From Carnegiea gigantea (Eukaryota > Streptophyta > Magnoliopsida > Caryophyllales > Cactaceae): a stretch of 64,000 nucleotides of DNA. The stretch is from contig JAKOGI010000009.1 of NCBI GenBank assembly GCA_029747015.1, forward strand, positions 1,319,501 to 1,383,500. The letters are read 5' to 3'. This document shows, piece after piece, positions 1-11,692 of the stretch (position 1 is its first letter; every line of letters begins with the position of its first letter). Under the pieces are notes generated by a model. It was not told the origin of the DNA and searched no databases. It saw only the letters and a list, made by a program, of their open reading frames with translations. The position numbers were made by a program, and so were the translations under genes.

Positions 1-342
1 TAGTATTTTTCAAAAGTTCATGAAAGTAGCTTTTAAGAACATCTACCTAGTAGTTTCATTGTAAATTACAAAATTCTTCTTTTTATTTACTAAAAACCTT
101 TACTTATTATGCTCTTCTTAGTTATTTTACACAAATACGCGACTTCAACAGCTACATTTATCAAATACATTTATTTTAAATCGCTAGTTGAACAGCTAAC
201 CACTAACCACTAGTGGATTACAGCTAATCGCTGTTAAAACCGCTAACAACTCGTAAAACAACTAACCATTACTAAAACAGCTATTTTTATCAAACACGTC
301 TTAGGCCTAAAATACGGCACATCCCCTGAGTTAATCAAGAAC
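1..342. other. AT-rich flank, no gene seen
   Basis: AT-rich sequence with short repeated words around 'gctaaccactaacca'. If the minus-strand gene at 346-708 is spliced, this would be its first intron. No coding exon or RNA gene is visible here. Confidence 0.4.
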
Positions 343-345
343 TTA

Positions 346-708
346 AGCAGTTTGCACATTGTATGCATGTCTTGACGATAAAACCGTATAATCAAGCTTA
401 CCACCATCTTGCCTCTCCATTTGGGAAGATGACCTCCTTGCTGATCTTCCCATATATGGAAGATCGATATCGAAGGCAGTGTTATCCTGGTCTAGATTTA
501 TGCTTTTTCGAAAGCTCTCTCGAAAACTCTTGCTTTTGGTGTTGGGATCACGAAAGCTCTCTCGAAAGCTGTCCCTAAAACTGTCAACCATCAATCGTTC
601 ATACTCTGCTCTTGTTTCTTCCAGAGAGTAAATTGCATATGCTGCTGCTGCTATGCTCGCTGCGAATTCTCTGTTCATAACATTGTAATTATCGTCCTTC
701 ATTTTCAT
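346..708 (-). CDS. Probable first exon of unrecognised plant gene (remorin-like N-terminus possible)
   Basis: An open frame on the minus strand starts at an ATG at 708-706 and reaches a TAA at 345-343. The protein begins MKMKDDNYNV, has an alanine-rich helix EFAASIAAAAYAIYSLEE, and then charged repeats of the form SFRDSFRESFRDP. A TATA box (TATATATAAAC) lies about 85 bases upstream on the same strand, a sensible promoter distance. A good donor (G/GTAAGC, near 400) lies inside the frame, so the true exon may end at ...MERQDG and continue beyond the left edge. The alanine-rich segment followed by Glu/Arg resembles N-termini of some small remorin-like plant proteins, but this is recall and not a firm assignment. 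Codons upstream of the ATG stay open to 735 without another ATG. Confidence 0.45.
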
Positions 709-739
709 CTTCTCTTCATCTTCATAAGCTTTCAAAGCA

Positions 740-1126
740 ACAGTGGATGCTATTTAGTATGTCAATACAATTAATATTGGTGCATGTTTATATATACGTT
801 AGTATGTGCAGGATGTAATCGAGTTCAGCCAGGAGGTGAGCTTAACAAGCAAGTTCTATTAGCCTTAGTGGGCTTGGTTCGGTTTGTATTTGATTAAGTT
901 GAGTTTTGACACAAAGACTCATATCCAGGCTCGGCTTGGACTTGGCTTTTGCATGTAACTATTCTTGGCATTGATATCACTACTAATAGTGTATCAAATA
1001 TGAATGTCAACATTCAAATAATCAAATTTGTCGTGCGGTGCCACAATGCCCATAAATTATATGGCAGTTCGGGTTTATAGATCCGGCCCTGTAAATTATA
1101 TGATAATCCCGGTTTATAGATCCGAA
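740..1126. other. Non-coding stretch with a local direct repeat
   Basis: No gene seen. Positions about 1051-1126 hold two near-copies of a ~45-base sequence (each containing 'aaattatatg' and 'ggtttatagatccg') immediately left of the MITE. The second copy contributes the bases that look like the MITE target duplication. Confidence 0.4.
787..798 (-). promoter_or_regulatory. Candidate TATA box of the left-edge minus-strand gene
   Basis: The minus strand reads CGTATATATAAA, a strong plant TATA box, about 85 bases upstream of the ATG at 708. That places the expected transcription start near 760. Inference from position only. Confidence 0.4.
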
Positions 1127-1582
1127 TAGGGGTGTACATTATTCGGTCCAAATCGAACCGGATTGGACCGAATCGGTCCGGAACAAGTGCATTCGGCCCA
1201 GTTCTTGGTCCAAAAAACCACCTTATTGGGTGTTCGGTCCAGTTCGGACTGAGGACCGACTATTTTTAAAAAGAAAATAAAATAAAATAAAAAATTGTTG
1301 AGACTTTGAGACTTTCTTTTTGATTTTTTTGGTCAAAGATAATCCGAGTGCAAACTAATGCTCTTTAGCATTGGTAAACAAAATCAATAATTGAGTTAAT
1401 AAGTTTTGCTCCAACTGTACTTGAAAATAAATTCGGTCTACTTCGGTCGGTCCCGGTCCGGTCCCGGTCCGGTTTGGCTCTTATTCGGTCCAGTACTCGG
1501 TCCGTACTTTTTCTTTTAATCGGTGTTCGATCCAACCCGATCCGGTCCAATCTGATCCGATTTGGACCGATTAACACTCTTA
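1127..1582. mobile_element. hAT-type MITE (456 bp)
   Basis: The ends are imperfect terminal inverted repeats. The left end starts TAGGGGTGTACATTATTCGG and the right end, reverse complemented, starts TAAGAGTGTTAATCGG. Both then continue through a shared tCGGTCCAAATCG-type stretch. Flanking octamers GATCCGAA (1119-1126) and GATCCAAG (1583-1590) match at 6 of 8 positions, fitting the 8-bp target duplication of hAT elements. The interior is rich in CGGTCC/GGACCG words that can fold back. There is no transposase; the short open frames inside are chance products of the repeated CGGTCC words. Confidence 0.7.
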
Positions 1583-2249
1583 GATCCAAGTTACTATATA
1601 TGGTAATTTCTGAAGTTTTTGAAGGTGTACCCTCTATTTCTATGGTTCACTTTACTAAAAAAAATAAATCAAACTTTCTTACTCCAAATTATGTCACGTA
1701 TCTAATCTACGGTCTAAGTGTTGGCAAGGCTTCCCCCCCCCCCCCCCCCCCCCCCCAAAAAAAGGAAAAAGCCCAAGCTCATATCACTTGATAGTTTGAA
1801 TAGACTGCTAGGCTACTAGCTTCTTAAGTAGCCCATTGGACCCATCAAAGCAGTTCAAGTATTAAGCTAATCCAACCCATGTGAACTAAACCAGGTTGGT
1901 TTCGAACAAAGAGTGGATGCCATAACTTGAAGAAATTTTTTTTACCTCTGAAGGATTCTGATGTTGATCTGCCTTTGCTTCTTGTGGACGACTCAATTAT
2001 CCCTTGTCCTATGTCTGAGAAGCTCACTCTGGCATACATGCAACACCATTATTCAAACAGTAATATTAATTTTAGTCAACTTATCCATGGTTACAGGAGA
2101 AAAACATACACATTATTCAGTCTCTTAAAATCAAATTTATTAAAAAAAGTAAGGCCAACGTAAACATATGCATAAAGTTAATCTATATAACTAGACGAAA
2201 TTTAAACATTTATTCTCTTGTAGCAGTTCTTAGATTTGGATACCAAAAA
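1583..2249. other. Non-coding stretch with C-run and an unassigned short ORF
   Basis: Contains a run of 24 C followed by 7 A (1733-1763). A 78-codon open frame on plus lies at 1927-2163; I do not recognise its product and it has no visible gene context, so I do not call it a gene. Confidence 0.4.
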
Positions 2250-2496
2250 CTTATAGCTCAATTGGTACCAATGCCCTTTCCGTATATGGGAGACGCAGAA
2301 ATTAAATAATGTCGACTACAATTCTCCTACAGGTGGCAGGAGATTTAATTTGTAGGGGCTCTGAGGCACATTCAGGCCTCTAGACTTGGGTATTGTAGGC
2401 TGACCCATACCCCCTCCCCCCACCTATACAAGACCCATTGACTATCCTGCATAGGGGCTTAATGGTTCGGGCAATTTACCATTCATAAAAAAAATT
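2250..2496 (+). mobile_element. SINE-like element with tRNA-type head and A-rich tail
   Basis: The head carries TATAGCTCAATTGGTA, a good RNA polymerase III box A in tRNA-like context. The expected box B position (gggagacgcagaaatta) has decayed away from GGTTCGAATC. The 3' part (cataggggcttaatggttcgggcaatttaccattcat) ends in an A-run near 2488-2496, a layout typical of plant SINEs. No clean target duplication was found. It is not a functional tRNA: no cloverleaf can be drawn. Confidence 0.5.
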
Positions 2497-3235
2497 ACAA
2501 ACTCATAAATTTAAATATGCTACCAGTTAAACTAGCTGTCATCTATACCAAGATAATAATTGAGAGACTATGTAAGTTTACCTTCGGGTCCTCCTCGACT
2601 TCTCCATTGCTTGATGTTTGGAGGGCTTGTGTCAACAGATGGATGTATATGTGAAAATTGATGGCTATATATGAAGAAATAGTCCTGGTGGGTTTTTATC
2701 AACATTGGTTTTGTCTGCGGATTTGTGGTTGGGGGTTTAATTGATTAATATGGGCGTGCAAGAGAGAGATCAGGAGGGGAATATGTTCGGATAACTATGG
2801 AGGATTAATGTGCAAAATATACTTTGAAGTTGTTTAGTGGTTTTGGCAACCTCTTCCTGCATGCTTCCGGGGGTTATATTGCATATTCACTCAAGTAAGG
2901 CATCTCTCTCTCTCTCTCCCTCTCTCTCGCTGGTGTTGTTAAATCATTGATATTTTGCCTGTGGCTTGTTCATGTGTGAAGTTGTGCACTTGACTTTAGG
3001 GCTTTAGCATTTCTTTTCTTTCCTTCCGGGATTTTAATTTAGAAATCTTGGAGGCAAAGTCAACAATCAATTGTATTTGTACATTTGTCTAGCATGCTAT
3101 TTTTTTTTTTTTAAACTGCAAAATCTAAGGCTATAGGATAAGTGGACCCTTCTACTAGTTTGTACTAGTTTTAATTTGCACGCAATGAGTGCGAAGAATA
3201 ACCAAAAACTATGCAATGAAAGAGAGATATTCCTT
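2497..3235. other. Non-coding stretch with CT microsatellite
   Basis: No coding region recognised. Holds a short (CT)n tract near 2903-2930 and a T-run near 3102-3113. It borders the left end of the kinase/LTR array. Confidence 0.4.
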
Positions 3236-3970
3236 TGTAAATACAAATTTCGAACCTAAAAATAAATTAGATAAGAAATTGATAAACAAATTAAATTTGT
3301 ATTAATGTTGTGTATGTGAGTACAATCTCTAAATTGAATAAAATTGAAATATTTCTCTAATTCGATCTCTTAGTGATTTGACTGATTTGAGAGCGTGACT
3401 GCTTGATCTCGATTTTGATGCAAATCAGTTGAAGAACTTTGAAATGATTCTCAATCTTGATCTGCAAATCGCTGATTGCTAGTTCTGAAGATTGCAAGTT
3501 TTTAATCCTTGTCGCTTGATGGCTGAATACTGCTTGCAATCTAAACCTCTGAATTCTACAAATGCTAAGTGTTGAATGTAGTTGGCCATATTAATCGATG
3601 CAAGGGCGGGGTTGCTTGATCATGATCATTGAACTGGATGAAGAACTCTGAAGTAGACTTCAATTTGAGGTTGCAGAAGATGTTGAACACTTGAACTAAC
3701 TGACTTTGATTCTTGTTACTTGGTAACTAGAGGTCGTCTGTGGTATGAACTCTAGAACTTGTAGGATGCCGCATGCTGAGCTTCGAGAATAAGGCGAAGG
3801 TCCCCTATTTATAGCTTCCCATGCTAGGATTTTGCGTTGGGCATTGGGCCTAAGCCCATATTTTAGCAATTATTTTCTTAACTTTAAATGAGAAACAATT
3901 ATTATTTTCGGCATCATCAATGATACATGGCAGCTTCTAAGTGGACGAAATTTAATTTCATTTAAATTCA
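3236..3970 (-). repeat. LTR-like repeat copy 1 (left end of array)
   Basis: Outermost left copy. It holds the shared blocks 'aaaaataaattagataag' near 3258 and 'attaatgttgtgtatgtgag' near 3301. The minus-strand TATA box (plus: tatttata) is at 3806-3813. The left border is approximate; homology to other copies fades between 3236 and 3250. Confidence 0.55.
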
Positions 3971-3975
3971 TCCAT

Positions 3976-3976
<1 letters not shown>

Positions 3977-4018
<42 letters not shown>
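3977..4018. repeat. (CT)n microsatellite
   Basis: About 21 CT units in the CT-rich 5' UTR region of kinase fragment 1. The equivalent place in the other units has shorter, impure CT tracts, so this one has expanded after duplication. Confidence 0.9.
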
Positions 4019-4021
<3 letters not shown>

Positions 4022-4306
4022 CCTGTGCTGGACAACACATCCCCCGGCCTCTCTCTGTTCAACACCCTAACCCTTCTTCCCTTCCACCATCAACACCACC
4101 ATCACTCTCCGCTTTCGTCATCAGATTCCTCCAGTTCTCTCGCCAAAAAAAGAAAGACACAATTTTCGAGTTGATTTGAGTAGGAATACCAAAAGTAGAG
4201 GGATTTCAAAATGTGAGAGTAATTTTAATGTGAATGATCATATTGATTTCCAAAACTACTTAGTTTTGTGAGGATTTTGTTGTGGATTTGGATTTCTGAT
4301 TGATCG

Positions 4307-4803
4307 ATGAAGAATTTCCACTGGCTTAAGCAAACTTCGAGTACTGCGATTACGAACCCTAACAATGGCAGCAGCTGCAATGGTAGAAATTGAAGCAGAA
4401 GTTACGGGAAGTTGAAGAAGCAGTTGTCATTGGGGGAGTACAGAATAACGGTGTTATGGTGTCATTGGGGGAGTACAGAAGAACGGTGTTATGGTCCAAA
4501 TACCTGGTATCATCTAGATAAGAGATAAAGGGGAAAGGAGATAGAATGATTTCCAAAGGCATTCATAAGCTGAGAGATCGTAAGCTTGTCAGCCAGCCCG
4601 AAGAGGACCCTGATTTGGCTTCTAAGATCAAGCACGAATTCACCTCTGAAGTTGCTCTTTTGTTCCGATTGCTCCACTCCAATATCATCACTTTCTTTGG
4701 AGCTTATAAAAAAAACCTCAATGTATTCTGTATCATCAAAAAGTTTACGTCCGGGGGCTTGCTTAGAAAATACCTTCATTAGCAGGAGCCGCATTCAGTC
4801 CCA
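4307..4803 (+). pseudogene. Raf-like (HT1-type) kinase 5' fragment, copy 1
   Basis: Begins MKNFHWLKQ and, after frame changes, carries LVSQPEEDPDLASKIKHEF, FTSEVALLFRL, NIITFFGAYKK and LLRKYLH. These match the N-lobe of plant Raf-like MAPKKK/HT1-type serine/threonine kinases. The ~60-base segment encoding EEWSADMSQL...GNKF, present in copies 2-7 in some form, is deleted here. The catalytic loop (HRD), DFG and the whole C-lobe are absent, so it cannot be a kinase. The fragment stops after the codons for HSVP, where the PBS-like sequence begins. Confidence 0.65.
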
Positions 4804-4824
4804 CCGGGGGTGTCAAAAATTTTA

Positions 4825-5548
4825 AACAATAATTTTGAGCCTAAAAATAAATTAAAGAAGAAATTAAAAAACAAATTGAATTTGTATTAATGTTGTGTAT
4901 GTAAGTACAATCTCTGAGTTGAGTATAACTGAAGTGTTCATCTGATTCGATCTCATAGTGACTTGAGTTATTCGAGAGCGTGACCACTTGATCTCAATTG
5001 TTGCAAATCAGATGAAGAACTCTGAAATGGTTCGTGATCGTGATTTGCAAATGGTTGATTGTTGTCTCTGAAGCTTGCAAATTTCTGATCCTTCTCGTTT
5101 GACAGGTGGATACTGCTTGCTGTCTAAGCCTCTGAATTCTGCAAATACTAAGCGTTGAATGCAATTGGCCAAATTAATATATGCGAGGGCGGGGTTGCTT
5201 CATCTCGACCATTGAACTGGATAAAGAACTCTGAAGTAGACTTCAATTTGAGATTGCAGAAGATGTTGAACTGGCTTACTTTGATCCTTGTTGCTTAGTA
5301 GCTGGAGGTCATCTATAGTCTGAGATTTAGAGCTTGTGGGATGCTGAATGCTGAGCTTCCGAGAATGAGAAGGGAGGTCCCCTATTTATAGGCTCCTAAA
5401 CTAGGATTTTGAGTTGGCCATTGAACCTAGGCCCATATTTTAGCAATTATTTTCTTAGTTTTAAATGAGAAATAATTACTATTTTCTGCATCACCAATGA
5501 CACGTGGCAACTTCTAAGTGGATGGAATTTAATTTCAATTAAATTAAT
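4825..5548 (-). repeat. LTR-like repeat copy 2
   Basis: Follows kinase fragment 1 after a degenerate PBS-like sequence (ccaccgggggtgtcaaaaat, 4801-4820). Carries the minus-strand TATA box near 5385 and ends close to the CT-rich 5' UTR of the next kinase fragment. Confidence 0.55.
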
Positions 5549-5852
5549 CCATTACTCTCTCTCTCCCCCCTGCTCGACACCACATCCCCCCTCTCTTTCT
5601 CTTCTAAACCCTAACCCTCCTTCCCTTCCACAATGAACTCCACCCTCTTTCTCCGCTTTCTTAATCGAATTCCTCCACTTCTCTGTGCCAAAAAAAAGAA
5701 ACACACAATTTTCGAGTTGATTTTAGTAGGAATAGCAAAAGTAGAGGGATTTTAAAATGTGGGAGTAACTTTAACGCGAATGATCATATTGATTTCCGAA
5801 ACTACTTATTTTTGTGAGGATTTTGTTGTGGATTTGGATTTCTGATTGATCG

Positions 5853-6372
5853 ATGAAGAAATCCCACTAGTTTAAGCAAACTTCGAGTACTGCAATTACA
5901 GACCCTAACAATGGCGGCAGATGCAATGGCAGATATTGAAGCGGAAGTAATGGGAAGTTAAAGAGGTGGTTGTCATCGGGGAAGCACAGAAGAACGGTGT
6001 CATACTCCAAATACTTGGTGTCGTCCGGATGAGACATAAAGGAGGAAGGAGAAGAGCCATGGAGTGCGGATATGTAACAGGTTTTAATTGGGAATAAGTT
6101 CACGATAGGAAGACATAGAATGATTTCTAAAGGGATTTATCAATTGCAATCAAGCCTTTCAGCCAGCCCGAAGAAGACCTTGATTTGGCTTCTAAGATCA
6201 AGCATGAATTCACCTCCAAAATCACTCTTTTGTTCCAATTGCTCCCACTACAATATCATCACATTCTTTGCGGCTTGTAAACAAAAACCTCCTGTATTTT
6301 GCATAATCACAGAGTTTATGTCTGGGGCTCACTTCGAAAATACCTTTATTAGTAGGAGCTGTATTCAGTCCC
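5853..6372 (+). pseudogene. Raf-like kinase 5' fragment, copy 2
   Basis: Same segment as copy 1 with scattered frameshifts. The readable stretch encodes LASPKKTL and then, in another frame, PPVFCIITEFMSGAHFENTF, equivalent to the family's PPVFCIITE hinge region. It joins a truncated LTR-like repeat directly. Confidence 0.6.
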
Positions 6373-6983
6373 ACGATCTCCTAGTGACTTGAGTGATTCA
6401 AAGGTGTGACCGCTTGATATCAATCTATGCAAATCAGCGGAAGAACTCTGAAATGGTTCTTGATCTTCATCTGCAAATGACTGATTGTTGTTTCTGAAAC
6501 TTGCAAGTCTATGATCCTTTCGCTTGATGGTTGTATGCTGCTGGCGATCTAAGTCTCTGTATTCTGTAAATGCTGAGTGTTGAATGTAGTTGGCCAAATT
6601 AATCGATGCGAGAGCGGAGTTGCTTGATCTCGACCAATGAACTGGATAAAAAAAACTCTGAAGTGTACTTTAATTTGCAGTTGCAAAAGATGTTTTAACA
6701 CTTGAACTGGCTGACTTTGACCCTTGTTGATTGGCAGCTAGAGGGCGTCTGTAGTATGAACTCGGGAGCTTATAAGATGCTGAATGCTCAGCTTTCGAGA
6801 ATAAGAAGGGAGGTTCCCTATTTACAGGCTCCCAGGCTAGGGTTTTAAGTTGGGCATTGGGCCCAGGCTCATATTCTAGTAATTATTTTCTTAACTTTAA
6901 ATGAGAAATAATTACCATTTTCTGCATCATCAATGACACATGGCCGCTTTTACATGGACGAAGTTTAATTTCATTTAAATTCA
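6373..6983 (-). repeat. LTR-like repeat copy 3, truncated
   Basis: The kinase sequence 'attcagtcccac' joins directly to 'gatctcctagtgacttgag'. The PBS-like site and the first ~130 bases seen in other copies are therefore missing. The minus-strand TATA-like site is altered here (ctatttacaggc near 6818). Confidence 0.55.
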
Positions 6984-7282
6984 TCCATTCCTCTCTTTCT
7001 CCCCCTCCACCTAACAGCACATCCCCCTTCCCCCTCTCTCTCTATCCCTCTCTTCAAAACCCTACCCCTTCTTCCATTCGACCATCAGCGCCAACCTCAC
7101 TCTCCACTTTCGTCATCGGATTCCTCCACTTCTCCCCACTAGAAAAACAAGCACATAATTTTCGAGTTGATTTGAGTAGGAATAGCAAAAGTGGAGGGAT
7201 TTCAAAATGTGGGAGTTATTGATTTCCGAAACTACTTATTTTTGTGAGGGTTTTGTTATGAATTTGGATTTTCGATTTATCA

Positions 7283-7805
7283 ATGAAGAATACTGGTTTA
7301 AGCAAACTTCGAGTACTGTGATTTCGGACCCTAGCATTGGTGGCAGATGCAATGGCAGATATTGAAGCGAAAGTAACGTGAAGTTGAAGGAGCGGTTGTC
7401 ATTGGGGGAGTACAGAAGAATGTTGTCATGGTCCAGATACTTGGTGTCTTCCGGATGAGGGATAAAGGGGAAAGGGGAAGAGCAATGGAGTGGGGATATG
7501 TCACACCTTTTCATTGGGAATAAGTTTTCGACAGGAAAACAAGGAATGATTTCCAAAGGGATTTACAAGCAGAGAAGGTCGCAATTAAGCTTGTCAGCCA
7601 TTCCGAAGAGGGCCTTGATTTGGCTTTTAAGATCGAGCGTGAATTTACCTCTGAAGTTGCTCTTTTATTCCGATTACCCCACTCCAATATCAACACTTTC
7701 TTTGCAACTTGTAAAAAAACCCCTATATGATACATCATCACAGAGGTCATATTTGGGGGCTTGCTTCGAAAATACCTTCACCAGTAGGTGTTGCATTTAG
7801 TCTCA
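7283..7805 (+). pseudogene. Raf-like kinase 5' fragment, copy 3
   Basis: Retains the start region and 'SHLFIGNKFSTGKQGMISKG', the glycine-rich ATP-loop region of the kinase with its GxGxxG equivalent already degenerate. Frameshifts separate this from the SEVALLF block. No C-lobe. Confidence 0.6.
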
Positions 7806-7835
7806 CCGGGCGTGCCAAAATTTTCTAAACAATAA

Positions 7836-8549
7836 TTTTGAGCCTAAAAATAAATTTGATAAGAAATTGAGAAAAAAATTCATTTGTATTAATGTTGTGT
7901 ATGTGAGTACAATCTCTGAATTGAATATAACTAAAATGTTCCCCTGATTCGATCTCCTAAAGACTCGAGTGATTCGAGACCATGATCGCTTGATATCAAT
8001 TGAAGCGAACCAGATAGAGAACTCCGAATTGGTTCTTAATCTTTATCTGCAAATGGTTGATTGTTGTTTCTAATGCTTTCAAGTTTCTCATCCTTCTTGC
8101 TTGATGGCTAAATGTTGCTTGTAGTCTAAGCCTCTAGATTCTACAAATGTTGAATGTTGAATGTAGTTAGCCAGATTAATCGATGCGAGGGCAAGATTGT
8201 TTAATCTCGATCATTGAATTCGATGAAGAACTTTGAAGTAGACTTCAATTTGAGGTTCCAGAATATGTTGAACTAGCTGACTTTGATCCTTGTTGCTCGG
8301 TAGCTAGAGCTCGTATGTAGTTTGAGCTCTTGAGCTTGTAGGATGCTGAATGCTGAGCTTTCGAGAATGAGGGGCGAGGTTCTCTATTTATAGGCTCCCA
8401 GGCTAGGGTTTTGAATTAGGCATTAGGCCTAGACCCATATTTTAGTAATTATTTTCTTAACTTTAAATGATAAATAATTACTATTTTCTGCATCATTAAT
8501 AACATATGGCAGCTTCTAAGTGAACAAAATTTAATTTCATTTAAATTCA
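7836..8549 (-). repeat. LTR-like repeat copy 4
   Basis: Complete copy with PBS-like sequence ccgggcgtgccaaaat just to its left (about 7806-7821) and TATAAATA on minus near 8388. Confidence 0.55.
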
Positions 8550-8851
8550 TCCATTACTATTTCTTTATCTCCTCGATCGGACACCATATCCCCCTCCCCC
8601 CTTCTTCTTTCTCTTCAAAACCCTAGCCCTCCTTCCCTCCTATCATCAGCGCCACCTTCTCTCTCCGCTTTCATTATTAGATTCCTTCACTTCTCCCCGC
8701 AAAAAAAAGAAACACACAATTTTCGAGTTTAATTGAGGAGGAATAGAAAAAATAGAGGGATTTCAAAATGTCGGGGTAATTTTAATGCGAATGATCATCT
8801 TGATTTCCGAAACTACTTATTTCGATGTGGATTTGGATTTTTAATTAGCCG

Positions 8852-9380
8852 ATGAAAAATTTCCACTAGTTTAAGCAAACTTCAGGTACTGCGATTACGA
8901 ATCCTAGCAATGACGGAATATGCAATGGCAGATATTCAAGGGGAAGTAACGGGAAGTAGACGAGGTGGTTGTCATTAGGGGAGTACAGAAGAATGGTTCA
9001 TGGTTCAATTACTGGTGCCATCCAGATGAGAGATAAAGAGGGGAGGAGAAGAGCAATGGAGTGCGGATATGTTATAACTTCTCATTGGGTAATGAGTCTG
9101 TGATAGGAAGACATAGAATGATTTCCAAAGGGATTTATAAGCAAAGAGAAGTCATAATCAAGCTTGTCAGTCAGCCCAAAGAGGACCCTAATTTGGCTTC
9201 TAAGATCAAGCATGAAATCACCTCTGAAGTTACTCTTTTGTTCTGATTGCGCCACTCCAATATCGTCACTTTCTTTGCAGCTTGTTAAAAAAAAAATCTT
9301 GTATTCTGCATCATCAAAGAGTTTATGTCTGCGGGCTCACTTCGGAAAACCTTTATCAGTAGGAGCCGCATAAGTCACAC
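8852..9380 (+). pseudogene. Raf-like kinase 5' fragment, copy 4
   Basis: Encodes LVSQPKEDPNLASKIKHEI and then TSEVTLLF before a stop. The start codon region reads MKNFH and the hinge region is frameshifted. Same limits as the other copies. Confidence 0.6.
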
Positions 9381-9409
9381 TAGGTGTGCCAAAAAATTTT
9401 AAACAATAA

Positions 9410-10138
9410 TTTCAATTTTCAAGCGTAAAAATAAATTAGACAAGAAATTAATGAATAAATTAAATTTGCACTAATGTTGTGTATGTAACTACAATATTTG
9501 AGTTGAATACAACTGAAGTGTTCATCTTATTCGATCTCCTAGTGACTTGAGTGATTTTAGGGTGTGAACACTTGATATCGATTGATGCAAATCAGCTGAA
9601 GAACTCTGAAATGGTTAATGATCTTGATCTGCAACTAGTTGATTGTTGTTTCTAATGCTTGTAAGATTTTGATCCTTCTTGCCTGATGGCTAGATGCTGC
9701 TTGCACATTAAGCCGCTGAATTCAGCAAATGCTGAGTGTTGAATGTAGTTGGCCATATTAATTAATGCAACGGCGGGGTTGTTTGATCTTGATCGTTGAA
9801 CTGGATGAAGAACTCTGAAGTAGACTTCAATTTGAGGTTGCAGAAGATGTTGAACACTTGAACTAGCTGACTTTGATTCTTATTGCTTGGGAGCTAGCGG
9901 TCGTCTATAGTATGAACTCTAGAGCTTGTAGGATGCTGAATGCTGAGCTTCGAGAATAAGGGGGAAGGTCCCCTATTTATAGGTTCCCATGTAAGGATTT
10001 TGAGTTGGGCATTGGGTCTAAGCCCATATTTTAGCAATTATTTCCTTAACTTTAAATGAGAAATAATTATTATTTTTCGCAGCATCAATGACACATGGCA
10101 GCTTCTAAGTGGGCGAAATTTAATTTCATTTAAATTCA
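9410..10138 (-). repeat. LTR-like repeat copy 5
   Basis: Complete copy. Its PBS-like neighbour is degenerate (ctaggtgtgccaaaaaa near 9380). The right border motif 'atttcatttaaattca' is intact. Confidence 0.55.
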
Positions 10139-10449
10139 TCCATTACTCCCTCTCTCTCCCCTCCACCAGACACCACATCCCCTTCCCCCTCTCTCCCTCT
10201 CTAAAACCCTAACCCTCCTTCCCTTCTGCCATCACCGCCACCCTCTCTCTCCACTTTCGTTATCGGATTCCGCCACTTCTCCCTGCCACAAAAAGAAGCA
10301 CACAATTTTCGAGTTGATTTGAGTAGGAATAGCAAAAGTAGAGGGACTTCAAAATGTGGGAGTAATTTGAATGCGAATGATCATATTCATTTTCAAAACT
10401 ACTTATTTTTGTGAGAGTTTTGTTGCGGATTTGGATTTCTGATTGATCG

Positions 10450-10968
10450 ATGAAAAATTTCCACTGGTTTAAGCAAACATCGAGTACTGCAATTACGAAC
10501 CCTAACAATGGCAGCAGATGCAATGGCGGATATTGAAGCGGAAGTAACGGGAAGTTTAAGGGGCAGTTGTCATTGGGGGGGTACAAAAGAACAGTGTCAT
10601 GGTCCAAATACTTGGTGCCATTCGGATGAGGGATAAAGGGGGAAGGAGAAGAGCAATGAAGTGCAGATACATCGCAGCTTTTCATTGGGAATAAGTTTGC
10701 GATAGGAAGACATGGAATGATTTCCAAAGGGATTTAGATCGCAATTAAGCTTGTCAGCCAGTCCGAAGAGGACCCTGATTTGGCTTCTAAGATCGGGCGC
10801 GAATTCACCTCTGAAGTTGCTGTTTTGTTCCGATTGCCCCATGCCAATATCATCATTTTCTTCTCAACTTGTAAAAAAAGCCTCCTATATTCTGTATCAT
10901 CATAAAGTTTATGTTAGGGGGCTCGCTTCAAAATTACCTTCATTAGTAGGAGCCACATTCAGTCCCAC
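10450..10968 (+). pseudogene. Raf-like kinase 5' fragment, copy 5
   Basis: Starts MKNFHWFKQTSSTAITNPNN. A small deletion removes the bases coding for the YKQR region ('gggatttagatcgcaatt'). The N-lobe words are shifted between frames and no C-lobe is present. Confidence 0.6.
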
Positions 10969-10994
10969 CGGGCGTGCCAAAAACTTTAAACAAT

Positions 10995-11692
10995 AATTTC
11001 GAGCCTAAAAATAAATTAGATAAGAAATTGAGAAAAAAATTAAATTTTTATTAATGTTGTGTATGTGAGTACAATCTCTTAATTGAATAGAACTGCAATG
11101 TTCCTCTAATTTGATCTCCTACTGGCTTGAGTGAGATATTGATTGATGTGAATCAGCTGAAGAACTCTGAAACGGTTTTTGATCTTGATATGTAAATGGT
11201 TAATTGATGTTTCTGAAGCTTGTAAGTTTCTAATCCTTCTCGCTTAATGGTTGGATGTTTCCTGTAGTCTAAACCTCTGAATTATACAAATATTGAGTGT
11301 TGAATGTAGTAGGCCAGATTAATCGACGCGAAGGCAAGTTTGCTTGATCTCGATTAATGAACTGGATAAAGAACTCTAAAGTAGACTTCAATTTGAGGTT
11401 GTAGAAGATGTTGAACTGGCTGACTTTGATCCTTATTGCTTGGTAGCTAAAGGTCATATGTGGTATGAACTCTGGAGTTTATAGGATGTTGAATTCTGAG
11501 CTTCCGAGAATGACGGGTGAGGTCCCCCATTTATAAGCTTGCAGGCTAGGATTTTGAGTTAGGCATTAGGCCTATGCTCATATTTTAGTAATTATTTCCT
11601 TAACTTTTAATGAAAAATAACTACTATTTTTTGCATCATCAATGACACATAGCAGCTTCTAAGTTGATGAAACTTAATTTCATTTAAATACA
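10995..11692 (-). repeat. LTR-like repeat copy 6
   Basis: Complete copy preceded by PBS-like ccaccgggcgtgccaaaaac (10965-10984). The right border is altered to 'catttaaatacac'. Confidence 0.55.

Noticed and set aside
2254..2310. tRNA gene
   Set aside because: Box A is good but box B and the acceptor pairing are absent; better explained as a SINE head.
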